From NCBI GenBank assembly GCA_001516045.1, contig LOEW01000133.1, positions 1-40,128 on the forward strand: a stretch of 40,128 bases of DNA, written 5' to 3'. The notes below the pieces were generated by a model that was given only the letters and a program-made list of their open reading frames with translations, did no database searches and had not been told where the DNA came from. The DNA is from Desulfosporosinus sp. BRH_c37 (lineage in GTDB: Bacteria > Bacillota > Desulfitobacteriia > Desulfitobacteriales > Desulfitobacteriaceae). This document shows, one piece after another, positions 30,929 to 39,127 of this stretch (within the stretch, counting starts at the first letter, position 1; each line of letters opens with the position of its first letter). The translations under genes and the position numbers were made by a program.

Positions 30929-33712
30929 TTAGTCTAATTCCATAGCCTTCCACTCTTCGATTTTGCGTAGAATTAGAGAATTTTCACCTCGAATGTGGGT
31001 TCGAATTGGTAAGGAGTTCAAAAAGAACCTCCCGTAATATTTTTCTATGACTCGGTCATCGAGTAAAATGACAACTCCACGATCCCCCTTGGAACGAATC
31101 AAACGGCCAAACCCTTGCTTAAAACGGATAACGGCTTCTGGTAGTAAAAGTTCTCGAAAGGGATCGCGTCCTAAAGACTTGAGAAATTCGGAACGAGCCT
31201 CTATTAATGGTAATGACGGGGGCCAAAAAGGCAACTTAACTAAAATGACACAAGATAATGTATCACCCGGTATATCAATCCCCTCCCAGAAGCTATTTGC
31301 TCCTAAAAGGACACTCCTTGGATTTCTCTTAAAAGCTTTCAGGATTGTGCTTCGTTCCCCGTGAACTCCTTGTGCTAAGGTTTCAATGCCGATTCGGGAC
31401 AATCTCGGATTTAAAGAAGCATAGGTTTCACGGAGTAGTTTATGAGCCGTAAATAGCACTAAAGTTCGGCCATCCATACGCTCAGCAACTTTAACTATAA
31501 ACTCTGAGAGATCCTTCGCTTTCTCAGAGTCCGAATCTTGAAGGGCCATGCCCTTCTTCACTACAAAAAAACGCATCTGTCGTTCATAATCAAAAGGAGA
31601 ATCTACCTGGGCAGTTGTTGTCGACCTCGGTAAACCAATATCTTGAAGAAAATGCTCGAAAGAATTTGATATGCTCAAAGTAGCCGAGGTTAAAATTACA
31701 GCATCGAGACGCGAAAAAATCTTTTCCTTAAGAATATCACTAACTTCAATGGGTGAAGTTTTTAAATAAAGTCTTGTATTTTGTTCAAGCCATGTAACTT
31801 GTTTCGGGTTATTGACGTTTTGAACTAGTAGAAGCGTATCAAGCATTGCTTGTAACTCTCTTTGATGGCCTACTAAAACGTATTTCAGCTCTTCGATCTC
31901 ATCCGCGTCTTCCCCAACCAAAGCACTTGTCAAACTTTCCAGGACAGCAATTAAGGCTTTGAGCCGTCCTATCAGGTTCTCAATTTGAATGTTTAATGCT
32001 TCCCACCAGGTTTGAGTCGAATGACTTGAAACGAATCTAAATGTGCGTTGAGCGCCTAGTACTAGCGACAATAACTGGAATAACTCTATCGCCTGTTCTA
32101 TTACCATGGAGCAATTTTCAGGAATATTGTCCAATCTCTTTTCAAATATATCCCATTCCACAGAAGGTACCTGGTATTTAAGCTGCCCCAATCGTTGTTT
32201 AACCAGCCCGTAAAAATTCTGTCCAGTCTGTTTATTGATATTTTCAATAATCCGAGTAACATTTTCCAGACTCATATCCGATCCTAGATGTTGTAACGCA
32301 GTTTGATAAATCTGATGGGCTTCATCAATCACTAATTGATGATATTCGGGCAACACATTATAGTCTGTCTTAAGATCCGAGAAGAGCAGCGAGTGATTCA
32401 CAATCAAAAGATCTGCTTCTTCAGCTTTCTTACGAGCCCTGAGTAAAAAGCAAATCCCTGCCTTCGAACATTTTCCGGGAACACACGTTTCATTATCCGC
32501 ATTTAAGCTAGGCCAAATTTGTAGGAGTCCAGGAACTTTCGAGAGTTCTTGTTGGTCCCCTGTTTGGGTTTCTCTGATCCAAACAAGGATACCTAAGAGG
32601 GCGAGCCTTTGTTCTTCTCGAGAAATTTCTCGTGGATTAGCTATGCAACTCTGCAATCTTTTTAAACAACAATAGTTACCTTTTCCTTTCAATATGGATA
32701 CTTTAAAGTTAAAGGGTAATATAGTTTCTAAAATTGGGATATCATTATTTTTAAGTTGCTCTTGAAGAGGAATGGTATGTGTCGCTACCACGACCTTTTG
32801 ACCCGTCTTCTTTGCTGACCATAAACATGGAATTAGATAGGCAAACGACTTTCCTGTCCCTGTTCCAGCCTCAACAACGACATGTTGAGAGGAAGTAAGA
32901 CCTTCCGCTATTAATTTTGCCATTTTCATCTGACCCGGTCTACTCTCATAGCCGATTAAATTTCGTTCTAGTATGCCTCCCCGTGAAAAACTATCGACTA
33001 TCCAGTTGATTGAGACGGGAAATTTAGTTGTCGAAGTTTTTTGACTTGAAAATAGACCTTCGGAAATGGGGGCGATAGCAAAATCTGTCCGAATCTGTCG
33101 ATCCGGAAAGCGACGAGAAATATCTTTATGCACTTCGTCTATGAAATCTCTTCCACCCCAACCTTCAAGAAGACCCTTAGCTTGATCAAAAAAACTAAGA
33201 TCGAATTCCTGACTTTTTTTCCTACAGGCCTCAAATAACTTCCAGGTTAACCAGGCATTCGTTTCCGATCGATGAACCCTAGATCCGCCTTCCAGTGGTA
33301 ATGAAAGCTTTACTGTTAAGTAGGATAATTGATAGTCATGCACGGTTGGGAAAAAAATTCTAGCTAATTCTAAAGTATCCCAAAGGGACTGCTTAAAATG
33401 AACGTTTAATTCCTTTTCTAGGATAGAGAGGAGAAATGTTACACGATGCCCGACAAGAACAGCGTCCTGAAAGAACTCCTGTATCTCAAGGCTATGCTCA
33501 TATAGTTGAGAAGCTCCGTCAAGTTCTTCCTCCTTAATACCAGTTAAGCTTAAAATTTTACTTGTTATTTCTTGCTCAGGCAGAACAAGAAAGTGACATG
33601 ATCCTTGAATCTTTCCAGCACGGATTCGAAGTGCAGCAAATTCGATAATTTCATCCTGCAAAGCCTCTAAACCCGTTGTCGTTACATCAAAAACCACGAA
33701 ATCTTTGCCCAA
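30929..33712 (-). CDS. dinG: DinG-like helicase with degenerate exonuclease domain
   Basis: A 927-residue protein of the DinG family. The N-terminal DnaQ-like region (about 1-180) has lost acidic residues: FDVTTTGLE where DxETTG is expected, HRVTFLLSIL where the second motif has Asp, and HRSETNAWLTWKL where the third has Asp. The helicase part is complete: Walker A VVEAGTGTGKSFAYL, an Fe-S cysteine set (NYCCLKRLQSC, then CVPGKCSKAGICF), VIDEAHQIYQ and the later helicase motifs ending GFGRLIRSKGDRG. The TTG at 33712 follows GAGGGG and is preferred over a longer frame from 33808 whose extension is hydrophobic and unconserved. It may therefore be a helicase without nuclease activity. Confidence 0.93.
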   Translation of the reverse strand: MGKDFVVFDVTTTGLEALQDEIIEFAALRIRAGKIQGSCHFLVLPEQEITSKILSLTGIKEEELDGASQLYEHSLEIQEFFQDAVLVGHRVTFLLSILEKELNVHFKQSLWDTLELARIFFPTVHDYQLSYLTVKLSLPLEGGSRVHRSETNAWLTWKLFEACRKKSQEFDLSFFDQAKGLLEGWGGRDFIDEVHKDISRRFPDRQIRTDFAIAPISEGLFSSQKTSTTKFPVSINWIVDSFSRGGILERNLIGYESRPGQMKMAKLIAEGLTSSQHVVVEAGTGTGKSFAYLIPCLWSAKKTGQKVVVATHTIPLQEQLKNNDIPILETILPFNFKVSILKGKGNYCCLKRLQSCIANPREISREEQRLALLGILVWIRETQTGDQQELSKVPGLLQIWPSLNADNETCVPGKCSKAGICFLLRARKKAEEADLLIVNHSLLFSDLKTDYNVLPEYHQLVIDEAHQIYQTALQHLGSDMSLENVTRIIENINKQTGQNFYGLVKQRLGQLKYQVPSVEWDIFEKRLDNIPENCSMVIEQAIELFQLLSLVLGAQRTFRFVSSHSTQTWWEALNIQIENLIGRLKALIAVLESLTSALVGEDADEIEELKYVLVGHQRELQAMLDTLLLVQNVNNPKQVTWLEQNTRLYLKTSPIEVSDILKEKIFSRLDAVILTSATLSISNSFEHFLQDIGLPRSTTTAQVDSPFDYERQMRFFVVKKGMALQDSDSEKAKDLSEFIVKVAERMDGRTLVLFTAHKLLRETYASLNPRLSRIGIETLAQGVHGERSTILKAFKRNPRSVLLGANSFWEGIDIPGDTLSCVILVKLPFWPPSLPLIEARSEFLKSLGRDPFRELLLPEAVIRFKQGFGRLIRSKGDRGVVILLDDRVIEKYYGRFFLNSLPIRTHIRGENSLILRKIEEWKAMELD

Positions 33713-33848
33713 GATATTGACCCCTCTCTTGTTTTCATTGTACACTATTATAACGAAAGGAATCAACGCAAGCAGGATTTTAAACTTTAATAGCGAATAA
33801 CGTAGCATAGAACTTAAATGAATCTTGCTTTAGGAAGAAGGATATCCA

Positions 33849-34349
33849 TTGTTCAAACGTAAGATTTCTGCCCTCGGACTCGGTCTAGCGATTTTTTTAT
33901 CTAGTCTGTTTCTTAGCGGTTGTTCAGAAAAACCTTTTTTGACACAAACCGGGTCATACGTCCTAATAACTATTTCTCCTTCGGGGATGACTCAATCAGA
34001 ACTCATCGAATTACCATGGAATACAAATAAGGCCATCATGCAAAAATTACTTTTAGAATCTTCTTTTGTTTTAAGCGATTTACATACCCCTAAAGCCCTA
34101 GATTCCTCAATAAGCGTCCCTCTTAAAACGACAATTCTCCAAGCAAACTTCACAGAACCAAAGCGCATGTCATTTAATGTCGATAAGCAAATCCTCACCA
34201 TTGATGTCCAGTCTCTTCAAATTGAAGTTGAAGGTGCTAATGTAGGACAGGTGACCCTCAATCAGACTATTACCTTGCAGGGTATTAATAACCCTAATCT
34301 CCAGCCTGCGTTTCAGGCCTTAAGAGATATATTGCGTGATAATAATTAA
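33849..34349 (+). CDS. lipoprotein, unknown function
   Basis: A 166-residue protein with a signal peptide (residues about 8-24, LGLGLAIFLSSLFLSG) and a lipobox LSGC, so Cys25 is probably lipidated and the protein anchored outside the membrane. The remainder is a beta-rich region (PLKTTILQANFTEPKRMSF, then TIDVQSLQIEVEG and QVTLNQTITLQG) without a recognised domain. The start is TTG, six bases after AAGGA. Divergent from dinG and closed by a hairpin terminator. I recognise no family. Confidence 0.8.
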   Translation: MFKRKISALGLGLAIFLSSLFLSGCSEKPFLTQTGSYVLITISPSGMTQSELIELPWNTNKAIMQKLLLESSFVLSDLHTPKALDSSISVPLKTTILQANFTEPKRMSFNVDKQILTIDVQSLQIEVEGANVGQVTLNQTITLQGINNPNLQPAFQALRDILRDNN

Positions 34350-34356
34350 TTTAATA

Positions 34357-34386
34357 AAAAGTTGCTTAATAGCAACTTTTATTTTT
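34357..34386 (+). terminator. terminator of the lipoprotein gene
   Basis: AAAAGTTGCT (34357-34366) pairs with AGCAACTTTT (34371-34380) around a 4-base loop, followed by ATTTTTG. Confidence 0.88.
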
Positions 34387-34540
34387 GTAACGATAGAGTC
34401 CTGTACCCCACCAAATCAAAAGTAGAACTCTCACTTATAGGAGTGGTGTCCTGGAATTAGGATAAAGACACCCTGAGTCAGAGACACTATAAGGCAGAGG
34501 AACCTCAACATTATGAAACCGTCTTAAAGGGGAAACAACG

Positions 34541-36577
34541 ATGATATTTTTGTTAGACAATCATGATTCTTTTACCTACAACCTCTTCCAATACTTCGGT
34601 GAACTTGGAGAGAGCATCATTGTCAAACGCCAAGATGCAGTTACGATTACTGATATCCAAGCAATGCATCCTGATTTGATTGTGATCTCACCTGGACCTT
34701 GTACTCCCAGTGAATCCCCACTTTCTTTAGCCATCATCGAACACTTTAGGGGGCAAATTCCTATTTTAGGAGTATGTCTCGGACATCAAGCCATCGGACA
34801 ATTTTTTGGAGGAAAAGTAGTCCGAGCCAAGAGGCCTGTCCACGGAAAAACGTCATCCATTCTTCATGATCAGCAGGGAGTCTTTAGAGACTTAGTAAAC
34901 CCATTAGAAGTAACTCGATATCACTCGCTGGTTATAGAGCGATCTAGTCTTCCGGAAGAGATACTAATTACTGCCGAATCGGATGATGGAGAAATCATGG
35001 GAATACGTCATAAAACCCTCCCCATTGAAGGAATTCAATTTCATCCAGAAGCTATCTTAACCCAATCCGGACATCAACTGTTAAAAAACGCCCTCAAAAA
35101 TGCAGAAATGTGGCGACTGCAACATGCTGCAGCTCCATGGATTGTCAAGCCACTTGTCGTTTCGATACCCCCTTATCTTTTATTTTCAGCCTTTAAAGAA
35201 ATGCCTTCTCCATTTTTCTTGGATAGTGGAAATGATTACAAAGAGCTTGGCCGTTATTCCTATATGGGATCATCCCCTTTTTTAGAAGCAACAGCCTATC
35301 CCGACTATCTTGAGCTTTTTTGGCCTAACCGTACACTTCGGAAAACGATTCCACTTCAGAAATCTGAAAGTTTAAACTTTCTTGATGATTCACAGAGTAA
35401 ATATCACGTGTCTCACTCCCCTTTTCCTTTCTCCGGTGGAGCTGTGGGTTATTTAAGCTATGATCTTAAAAACGAGATCGAATCGCTTCCCAATGATACC
35501 CTAGATGACTTAAATTTACCTCTTTGGCGTTTCGCCTGGTATGATGGAATCGTGATTTATGATCACTTGCTGGAAAAATATTGGCTCACGGCCTGCGGTA
35601 TTGATGAATGCGGGACATGTCATGCCGATTTAGCACATCAACGTATTGAACGCTTAGAACAGCTCCTCTACTCGTTTGTTCCACAACTTAACGAAGCTGA
35701 AGACCTCATAAATATGACAACCCAGCTTCAATCAACCTTCTCCCCTATCGTTCCTAGCGTTTCCCATGCCCAGTACTTAAGGGATTTGAAACGCGTCATC
35801 GATTACATCTATGCTGGGGATATTTATCAAGCCAATCTAACCCAACGTTTTTCCATGGATTGGGCAGGGGATAGTTGGGATCTTAATTCCCAACTTCATA
35901 GACAAAACCCCGCACCCTTTGCTGCATTTCTGCCTTATTCAGATTTTCAAATACTTTGTAGTTCCCCCGAACGCTTTATACGAATTCAAAAGAACGGACA
36001 AATCGAAACTCGTCCGATTAAAGGGACGCGCCCCCGGGGAAAATCTCCTGCAGACGACCAGTGTCAAGCCTTTGAACTTCAAAATAGTCCAAAAGATCGT
36101 GCGGAATTGACCATGATTATTGATTTAGAACGAAACGATCTTGGACGAATTTGCGAATTCGGAACCGTTAAAGTTCCCGATTTAATAAAGCTGGAAAAAT
36201 ATCCGACCGTCTGGCATCTTGCCTCGACCATTACCGGACAACTTAAGCGTGGTCTTAAGCCCAGTGATATTATTCAGGCCGTTTTCCCCGGTGGGTCAAT
36301 CACCGGAGCCCCCAAAATTAGGGCAATGGAAATTATTGAAGAATTAGAGATATACAAACGGGGGCTGTATACTGGGAGCATCGGTTATATGGGCTTTGAT
36401 GGCGCATGGGATTTTAATATTGTTATTCGTACGATTTTGTTAAAAGACGGGAAGGCTTATATTCATGTTGGTGGAGGGATTGTTGCAGACTCGATCCCTG
36501 AATGTGAGTATGTTGAAACGCTTGATAAAGCTAGAGCTCTGTTCAGGGTTCTAAAAGGACGATTGGATGTTTCATAA
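34541..36577 (+). CDS. pabAB: fused aminodeoxychorismate synthase (PabA-PabB)
   Basis: Makes 4-amino-4-deoxychorismate from chorismate and glutamine for folate. Residues 1-190 are the glutamine amidotransferase: GVCLGHQAIG with nucleophile C79 and QFHPEA with H168 and E170. Residues from about 230 onward are the chorismate-binding PabB part: ETRPIKGTRPRGK carries the PIKGT lysine diagnostic of aminodeoxychorismate synthase (anthranilate synthase has PIAGT), and GGSITGAPKIRAMEIIEELE is the binding motif. Amidotransferase and synthase are usually separate genes in Bacillus. AAAGGGG precedes the ATG. The pabC gene overlaps its end by 11 bases, giving a two-step operon. The leader at 34390-34540 holds only a small hairpin (GGTGTC with GACACC). 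Confidence 0.96.
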   Translation: MIFLLDNHDSFTYNLFQYFGELGESIIVKRQDAVTITDIQAMHPDLIVISPGPCTPSESPLSLAIIEHFRGQIPILGVCLGHQAIGQFFGGKVVRAKRPVHGKTSSILHDQQGVFRDLVNPLEVTRYHSLVIERSSLPEEILITAESDDGEIMGIRHKTLPIEGIQFHPEAILTQSGHQLLKNALKNAEMWRLQHAAAPWIVKPLVVSIPPYLLFSAFKEMPSPFFLDSGNDYKELGRYSYMGSSPFLEATAYPDYLELFWPNRTLRKTIPLQKSESLNFLDDSQSKYHVSHSPFPFSGGAVGYLSYDLKNEIESLPNDTLDDLNLPLWRFAWYDGIVIYDHLLEKYWLTACGIDECGTCHADLAHQRIERLEQLLYSFVPQLNEAEDLINMTTQLQSTFSPIVPSVSHAQYLRDLKRVIDYIYAGDIYQANLTQRFSMDWAGDSWDLNSQLHRQNPAPFAAFLPYSDFQILCSSPERFIRIQKNGQIETRPIKGTRPRGKSPADDQCQAFELQNSPKDRAELTMIIDLERNDLGRICEFGTVKVPDLIKLEKYPTVWHLASTITGQLKRGLKPSDIIQAVFPGGSITGAPKIRAMEIIEELEIYKRGLYTGSIGYMGFDGAWDFNIVIRTILLKDGKAYIHVGGGIVADSIPECEYVETLDKARALFRVLKGRLDVS

Positions 36578-37388
36578 TGAGACATTATTTTCCCATGACC
36601 GCCTAGCCTTATTTGGATTCGGACTTTTTGAAACGCTTTTGATTACCGCTGCTGGACCACTATTTGTTGATCTGCACTGGCAACGCATGAACAAGGGGGC
36701 TGACCTTCTCGGTCTCGACCTACCGGCTAAACATGAGTGGGTGAAACTGGTTCAGAAATATATCGAAGAAACCCCTAGTTCATTCCCCTATGCACTGCGC
36801 GTGACTCTGAGTGGCGGGTCGCCACTTAACCAACTTCCATCCCAAGTCCTGTTCCTCAAGCGAGCACTTCCTTATACATCCGATCAGTATAGATTGGGAA
36901 TTCGACTCCACCTCTTACCCTCCCCTCGCAATGAGCTGTCTCCCTTGGTCTCCATTAAATCAACAAATTATCTGGAAAACATCTTGGCCAAGGAAGAAGC
37001 TATGAAAAATGGTGCTGAAGAGGGATTATGGCTTAATACCAAAGGACATATTTCTGAAGGTACAATGAGTAATCTTTTTTTTATTAAAAACGAAACCCTC
37101 TTTACCCCCTCGCTTGCAAGCGGATGTTTGCCTGGAACACGTCGTCAACTGATTCTAAACTTAGCTTGTTCTCTACAAATTCCAATTTGCGAAGGTTTTT
37201 ACCCCTTCTCAAATCTATTGTCAGCTGATGAAATTTTCATGACTAATGCCCTCATGGGAGTTATGCCGGTCCGTCAAGTTGATGATTTTCCTTTTTCAAT
37301 CGCTCCATTGGGTACTAAAAATTCCGGGATGAGGAGACTTGAATTAGCGTATAATGAGATCAAAAACGCTCCCCTCCCCATAAGTTGA
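36567..37388 (+). CDS. pabC: aminodeoxychorismate lyase
   Basis: PLP-dependent class IV enzyme that releases p-aminobenzoate and pyruvate from aminodeoxychorismate. The 273-residue protein has the GLFETLLITAAG opening, the PLP lysine region VSIKSTNYLENILAKEEA, the EGTMSNLFFIKN loop and LPGTRRQLILNLA. The start overlaps the pabAB coding end by 11 bases and follows AAAAGGA, giving translational coupling. A hairpin follows its stop. Confidence 0.95.
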   Translation: MFHNETLFSHDRLALFGFGLFETLLITAAGPLFVDLHWQRMNKGADLLGLDLPAKHEWVKLVQKYIEETPSSFPYALRVTLSGGSPLNQLPSQVLFLKRALPYTSDQYRLGIRLHLLPSPRNELSPLVSIKSTNYLENILAKEEAMKNGAEEGLWLNTKGHISEGTMSNLFFIKNETLFTPSLASGCLPGTRRQLILNLACSLQIPICEGFYPFSNLLSADEIFMTNALMGVMPVRQVDDFPFSIAPLGTKNSGMRRLELAYNEIKNAPLPIS

Positions 37389-37410
37389 TTCACCAATCTA
37401 TCTACATAAT

Positions 37411-37444
37411 AAAGGTGCCAAGATTATTAAACCTTAGCACCTTT
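37411..37444. terminator. convergent terminator, pabC and monooxygenase-like gene
   Basis: AAAGGTGC (37411-37418) pairs with GCACCTTT (37437-37444), with extra pairing inside the arms. On the minus strand it continues TTATTAT. It lies between convergent genes. Confidence 0.75.
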
Positions 37445-37449
37445 GAGGA

Positions 37450-37713
37450 TTAATATTTTTCTTCAAGCACTTCGTACATTTGCGGTGTTGAGGATTTAAA
37501 TGCTTTATTTTCACCAACAGTGTCTGCCCAACTTTCATAAGCTGAAAGAGTCTCCCATTTAGAAAACAGCATAATGTCTGAAGTATTCTTTTGTTTATTT
37601 ATTGATGCAAATTTAAACCCTTTAGTATCTTCAAAGGATCGGGTCCCTGTTCGAACCTCCCCTAAAATACGGTCTGCGTCCGGACCGTTAAATGTATGAA
37701 TGACTGTTAGCAT
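37450..37713 (-). CDS. antibiotic-biosynthesis-monooxygenase-like (ABM fold) protein
   Basis: An 87-residue protein with the small alpha/beta ABM ferredoxin-like fold pattern: MLTVIHTFNG, then DIMLFSKWETLSAYESWADT. Members include monooxygenases and heme-degrading proteins, and many are uncharacterised. No diagnostic catalytic residues can be assigned. TGGAGGG lies nine bases upstream of the ATG. Substrate unknown; the name describes the fold only. Confidence 0.75.
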   Translation of the reverse strand: MLTVIHTFNGPDADRILGEVRTGTRSFEDTKGFKFASINKQKNTSDIMLFSKWETLSAYESWADTVGENKAFKSSTPQMYEVLEEKY

Positions 37714-37929
37714 ATAATATACCCTCCATAAATAATTATTTTTCCTTTCTAGTATATCTTGAATTCTATTTCAGCATACGTTAATCGTAAGAACTTTAAT
37801 TTAGTGATAAGCATAAGTTAATATGTGGGAATCAAAACCTTAAAAAATCGATCGTTTAATTTTACATTTCATGCTATACTTAAATTGGTTGTTAAGTGCT
37901 CGTTAGAGTTGTACAAAGGGGGACAGTGA

Positions 37930-38229
37930 ATGAAGCTTATTTACATTCGTACAGACTTCCCTAACGGTCGTGCACATATTCTAATTCGGGATACCGAATT
38001 CACTTACCCAGAACTTGTTCACTTCGTGATGGTTTTAAGCAATAAGGGCACCTTGTGGGTTGATGTTTTTTGGCCATACGACCAAGAATCTGAAGGATAT
38101 ACTCGCAGAATCTCAGAACAACAATTTTGGCAAACCTTCCGCGAGTGGAGACTACACGGCATCATTCTTGGTGACAGTGGAAAAGTGGCGGAAATGTTAG
38201 CACGAAAACGCTTATCAAAGAAACACTAA
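37930..38229 (+). CDS. small protein of unknown function
   Basis: A 99-residue soluble protein with no family I can name. It opens MKLIYIRTDFPNGRAHILI, has LVHFVMVLSNKGTLWVDVFW centrally and a basic C-terminal helix ending KVAEMLARKRLSKKH. GGGGGACAGTGAATG gives a good ribosome site. A TATACT lies at about 37875, but the matching -35 is poor. Convergent with the ferritin-like gene across a shared terminator. Confidence 0.75.
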   Translation: MKLIYIRTDFPNGRAHILIRDTEFTYPELVHFVMVLSNKGTLWVDVFWPYDQESEGYTRRISEQQFWQTFREWRLHGIILGDSGKVAEMLARKRLSKKH

Positions 38230-38252
38230 AGAAAATGCATAAACAGCTAATT

Positions 38253-38278
38253 AAAAAAGCGGCAACTGCCGCTTTTTT
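38253..38278. terminator. strong bidirectional terminator
   Basis: AAAAAAGCGGCA and TGCCGCTTTTTT form a perfect 12-base-pair stem with a 2-base loop, T-runs on both strands. It serves the 99-residue gene (plus) and the ferritin-like gene (minus). Confidence 0.92.
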
Positions 38279-38297
38279 ATACTAGTGACTTCACATT

Positions 38298-38741
38298 TTA
38301 CATATTACTGTAGAGGCCCCCTCTTAAACTCTGCAATTGTTTTAGATGATCATGTTCATCTGAAAAGATTGGTTCCAGTACTTCTTTTTCGGCGCTACTT
38401 AAATACTGTTCCGAATACTGTACAGCTCTAGCCAGCCCTTTATCCTCTCCATCATAAAGACGTTCAAGAATCTTGATTGGCTCTGCCTCCCCCAGATTAG
38501 TTAGTCGGGTTTTCCAATTTGCTAGGACACCCTGGAACCCAGTACCTTCCTCAGCTTGTCCTCCATTGGTTTGAATGTAATAGGAGATCCTAGTGGCATG
38601 ATCCTTGTGGTCTGTTAAAATAGCGGTAAGATGGTTGCGCAAGGGTCCATCTGTTAGTTCGCCAATGTACGCTTGGTATTGTTCGATCGCCATATGCTCT
38701 CCCCGAAGGATCTTATTTAGCACTTCAAATGAAGTATTCAT
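38298..38741 (-). CDS. ferritin-like four-helix protein
   Basis: A 147-residue protein of the ferritin-like superfamily, likely to bind a di-iron or related metal site. Ligand-type residues lie in RGEHMAIEQY (ExxH), LTDHKDHATRI and FSDEHDHLKQL. Helices are long and charged, and there is no membrane segment. The ATG at 38741 follows AGGAGG by five or six bases. The longer frame from 38771 is ruled out because its extension contains that ribosome site. A role in iron or oxidative stress is plausible, but not specified by sequence. Confidence 0.82.
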   Translation of the reverse strand: MNTSFEVLNKILRGEHMAIEQYQAYIGELTDGPLRNHLTAILTDHKDHATRISYYIQTNGGQAEEGTGFQGVLANWKTRLTNLGEAEPIKILERLYDGEDKGLARAVQYSEQYLSSAEKEVLEPIFSDEHDHLKQLQSLRGGLYSNM

Positions 38742-38788
38742 ATCAGCCTCCTGCATCTTTTTTGTCCACATATAGTTTGCGAAGCATT

Positions 38789-39127
38789 CTAAGAATTATG
38801 TATGTCGGGAGACGCACTTGCATGAGATTTGGCTCTTTCCAACCGATAAATAAACGCCAGGATCTCTGCGACAGCTCGATAAAGCTGGGGAGGAATTTCT
38901 TTTGTTAATTCCACTTGCATCAGTGCTTCTACAAGTACTTCATTTTTCTGAAGCGGTATACCTTCGGCTTCGGCAAGTTCAATCATTTTACGAGCCACAT
39001 TTCCTACCCCTTTAGCCACAATTCGAGGTGCTCCATTTTGATCATAAACTAGTGCCGCAGCCCTATCTATCTTATCTATCTTATCTATCTTATCTATCTT
39101 ATCTATCTTATCTATCTTATCTTTCAT
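38789..39127 (-). CDS. FlhB C-terminal-domain protein (YlqH-like)
   Basis: A 112-residue protein equal to the cytosolic end of the flagellar export protein FlhB: ALVYDQNGAPRIVAKGVGN, GIPLQKNEVLVEALMQVE and EIPPQLYRAVAEILAFIYRL. It lacks the membrane part and the NPTH self-cleavage site. Its N terminus is a repeat of IDK from a 9-base minisatellite. The start overlaps the upstream stop by four bases (ATGA). Bacillus has a similar stand-alone YlqH next to a FliK-like YlqG. Function is unproven; no other flagellar gene is in the window. Confidence 0.85.
   Translation of the reverse strand: MKDKIDKIDKIDKIDKIDKIDRAAALVYDQNGAPRIVAKGVGNVARKMIELAEAEGIPLQKNEVLVEALMQVELTKEIPPQLYRAVAEILAFIYRLERAKSHASASPDIHNS
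39064..39122. repeat. 9-base coding minisatellite (KID repeats)
   Basis: About six copies of a 9-base unit, AAGATAGAT on the minus strand, code for lysine-isoleucine-aspartate repeats. Since the unit is a multiple of three, copy change alters length without a frameshift. Confidence 0.92.

Noticed and set aside
34428..34450. Third copy of the ACTCCCACTT hairpin repeat
   Set aside because: A similar ACTCTCACTT-GGAGTGGTG string is present but the flanking shared sequence is missing, so chance is likely.
34390..34540. Riboswitch or T-box in the pabAB leader
   Set aside because: Only a six-base-pair hairpin is visible; no T-box sequence or folate-riboswitch core was seen.
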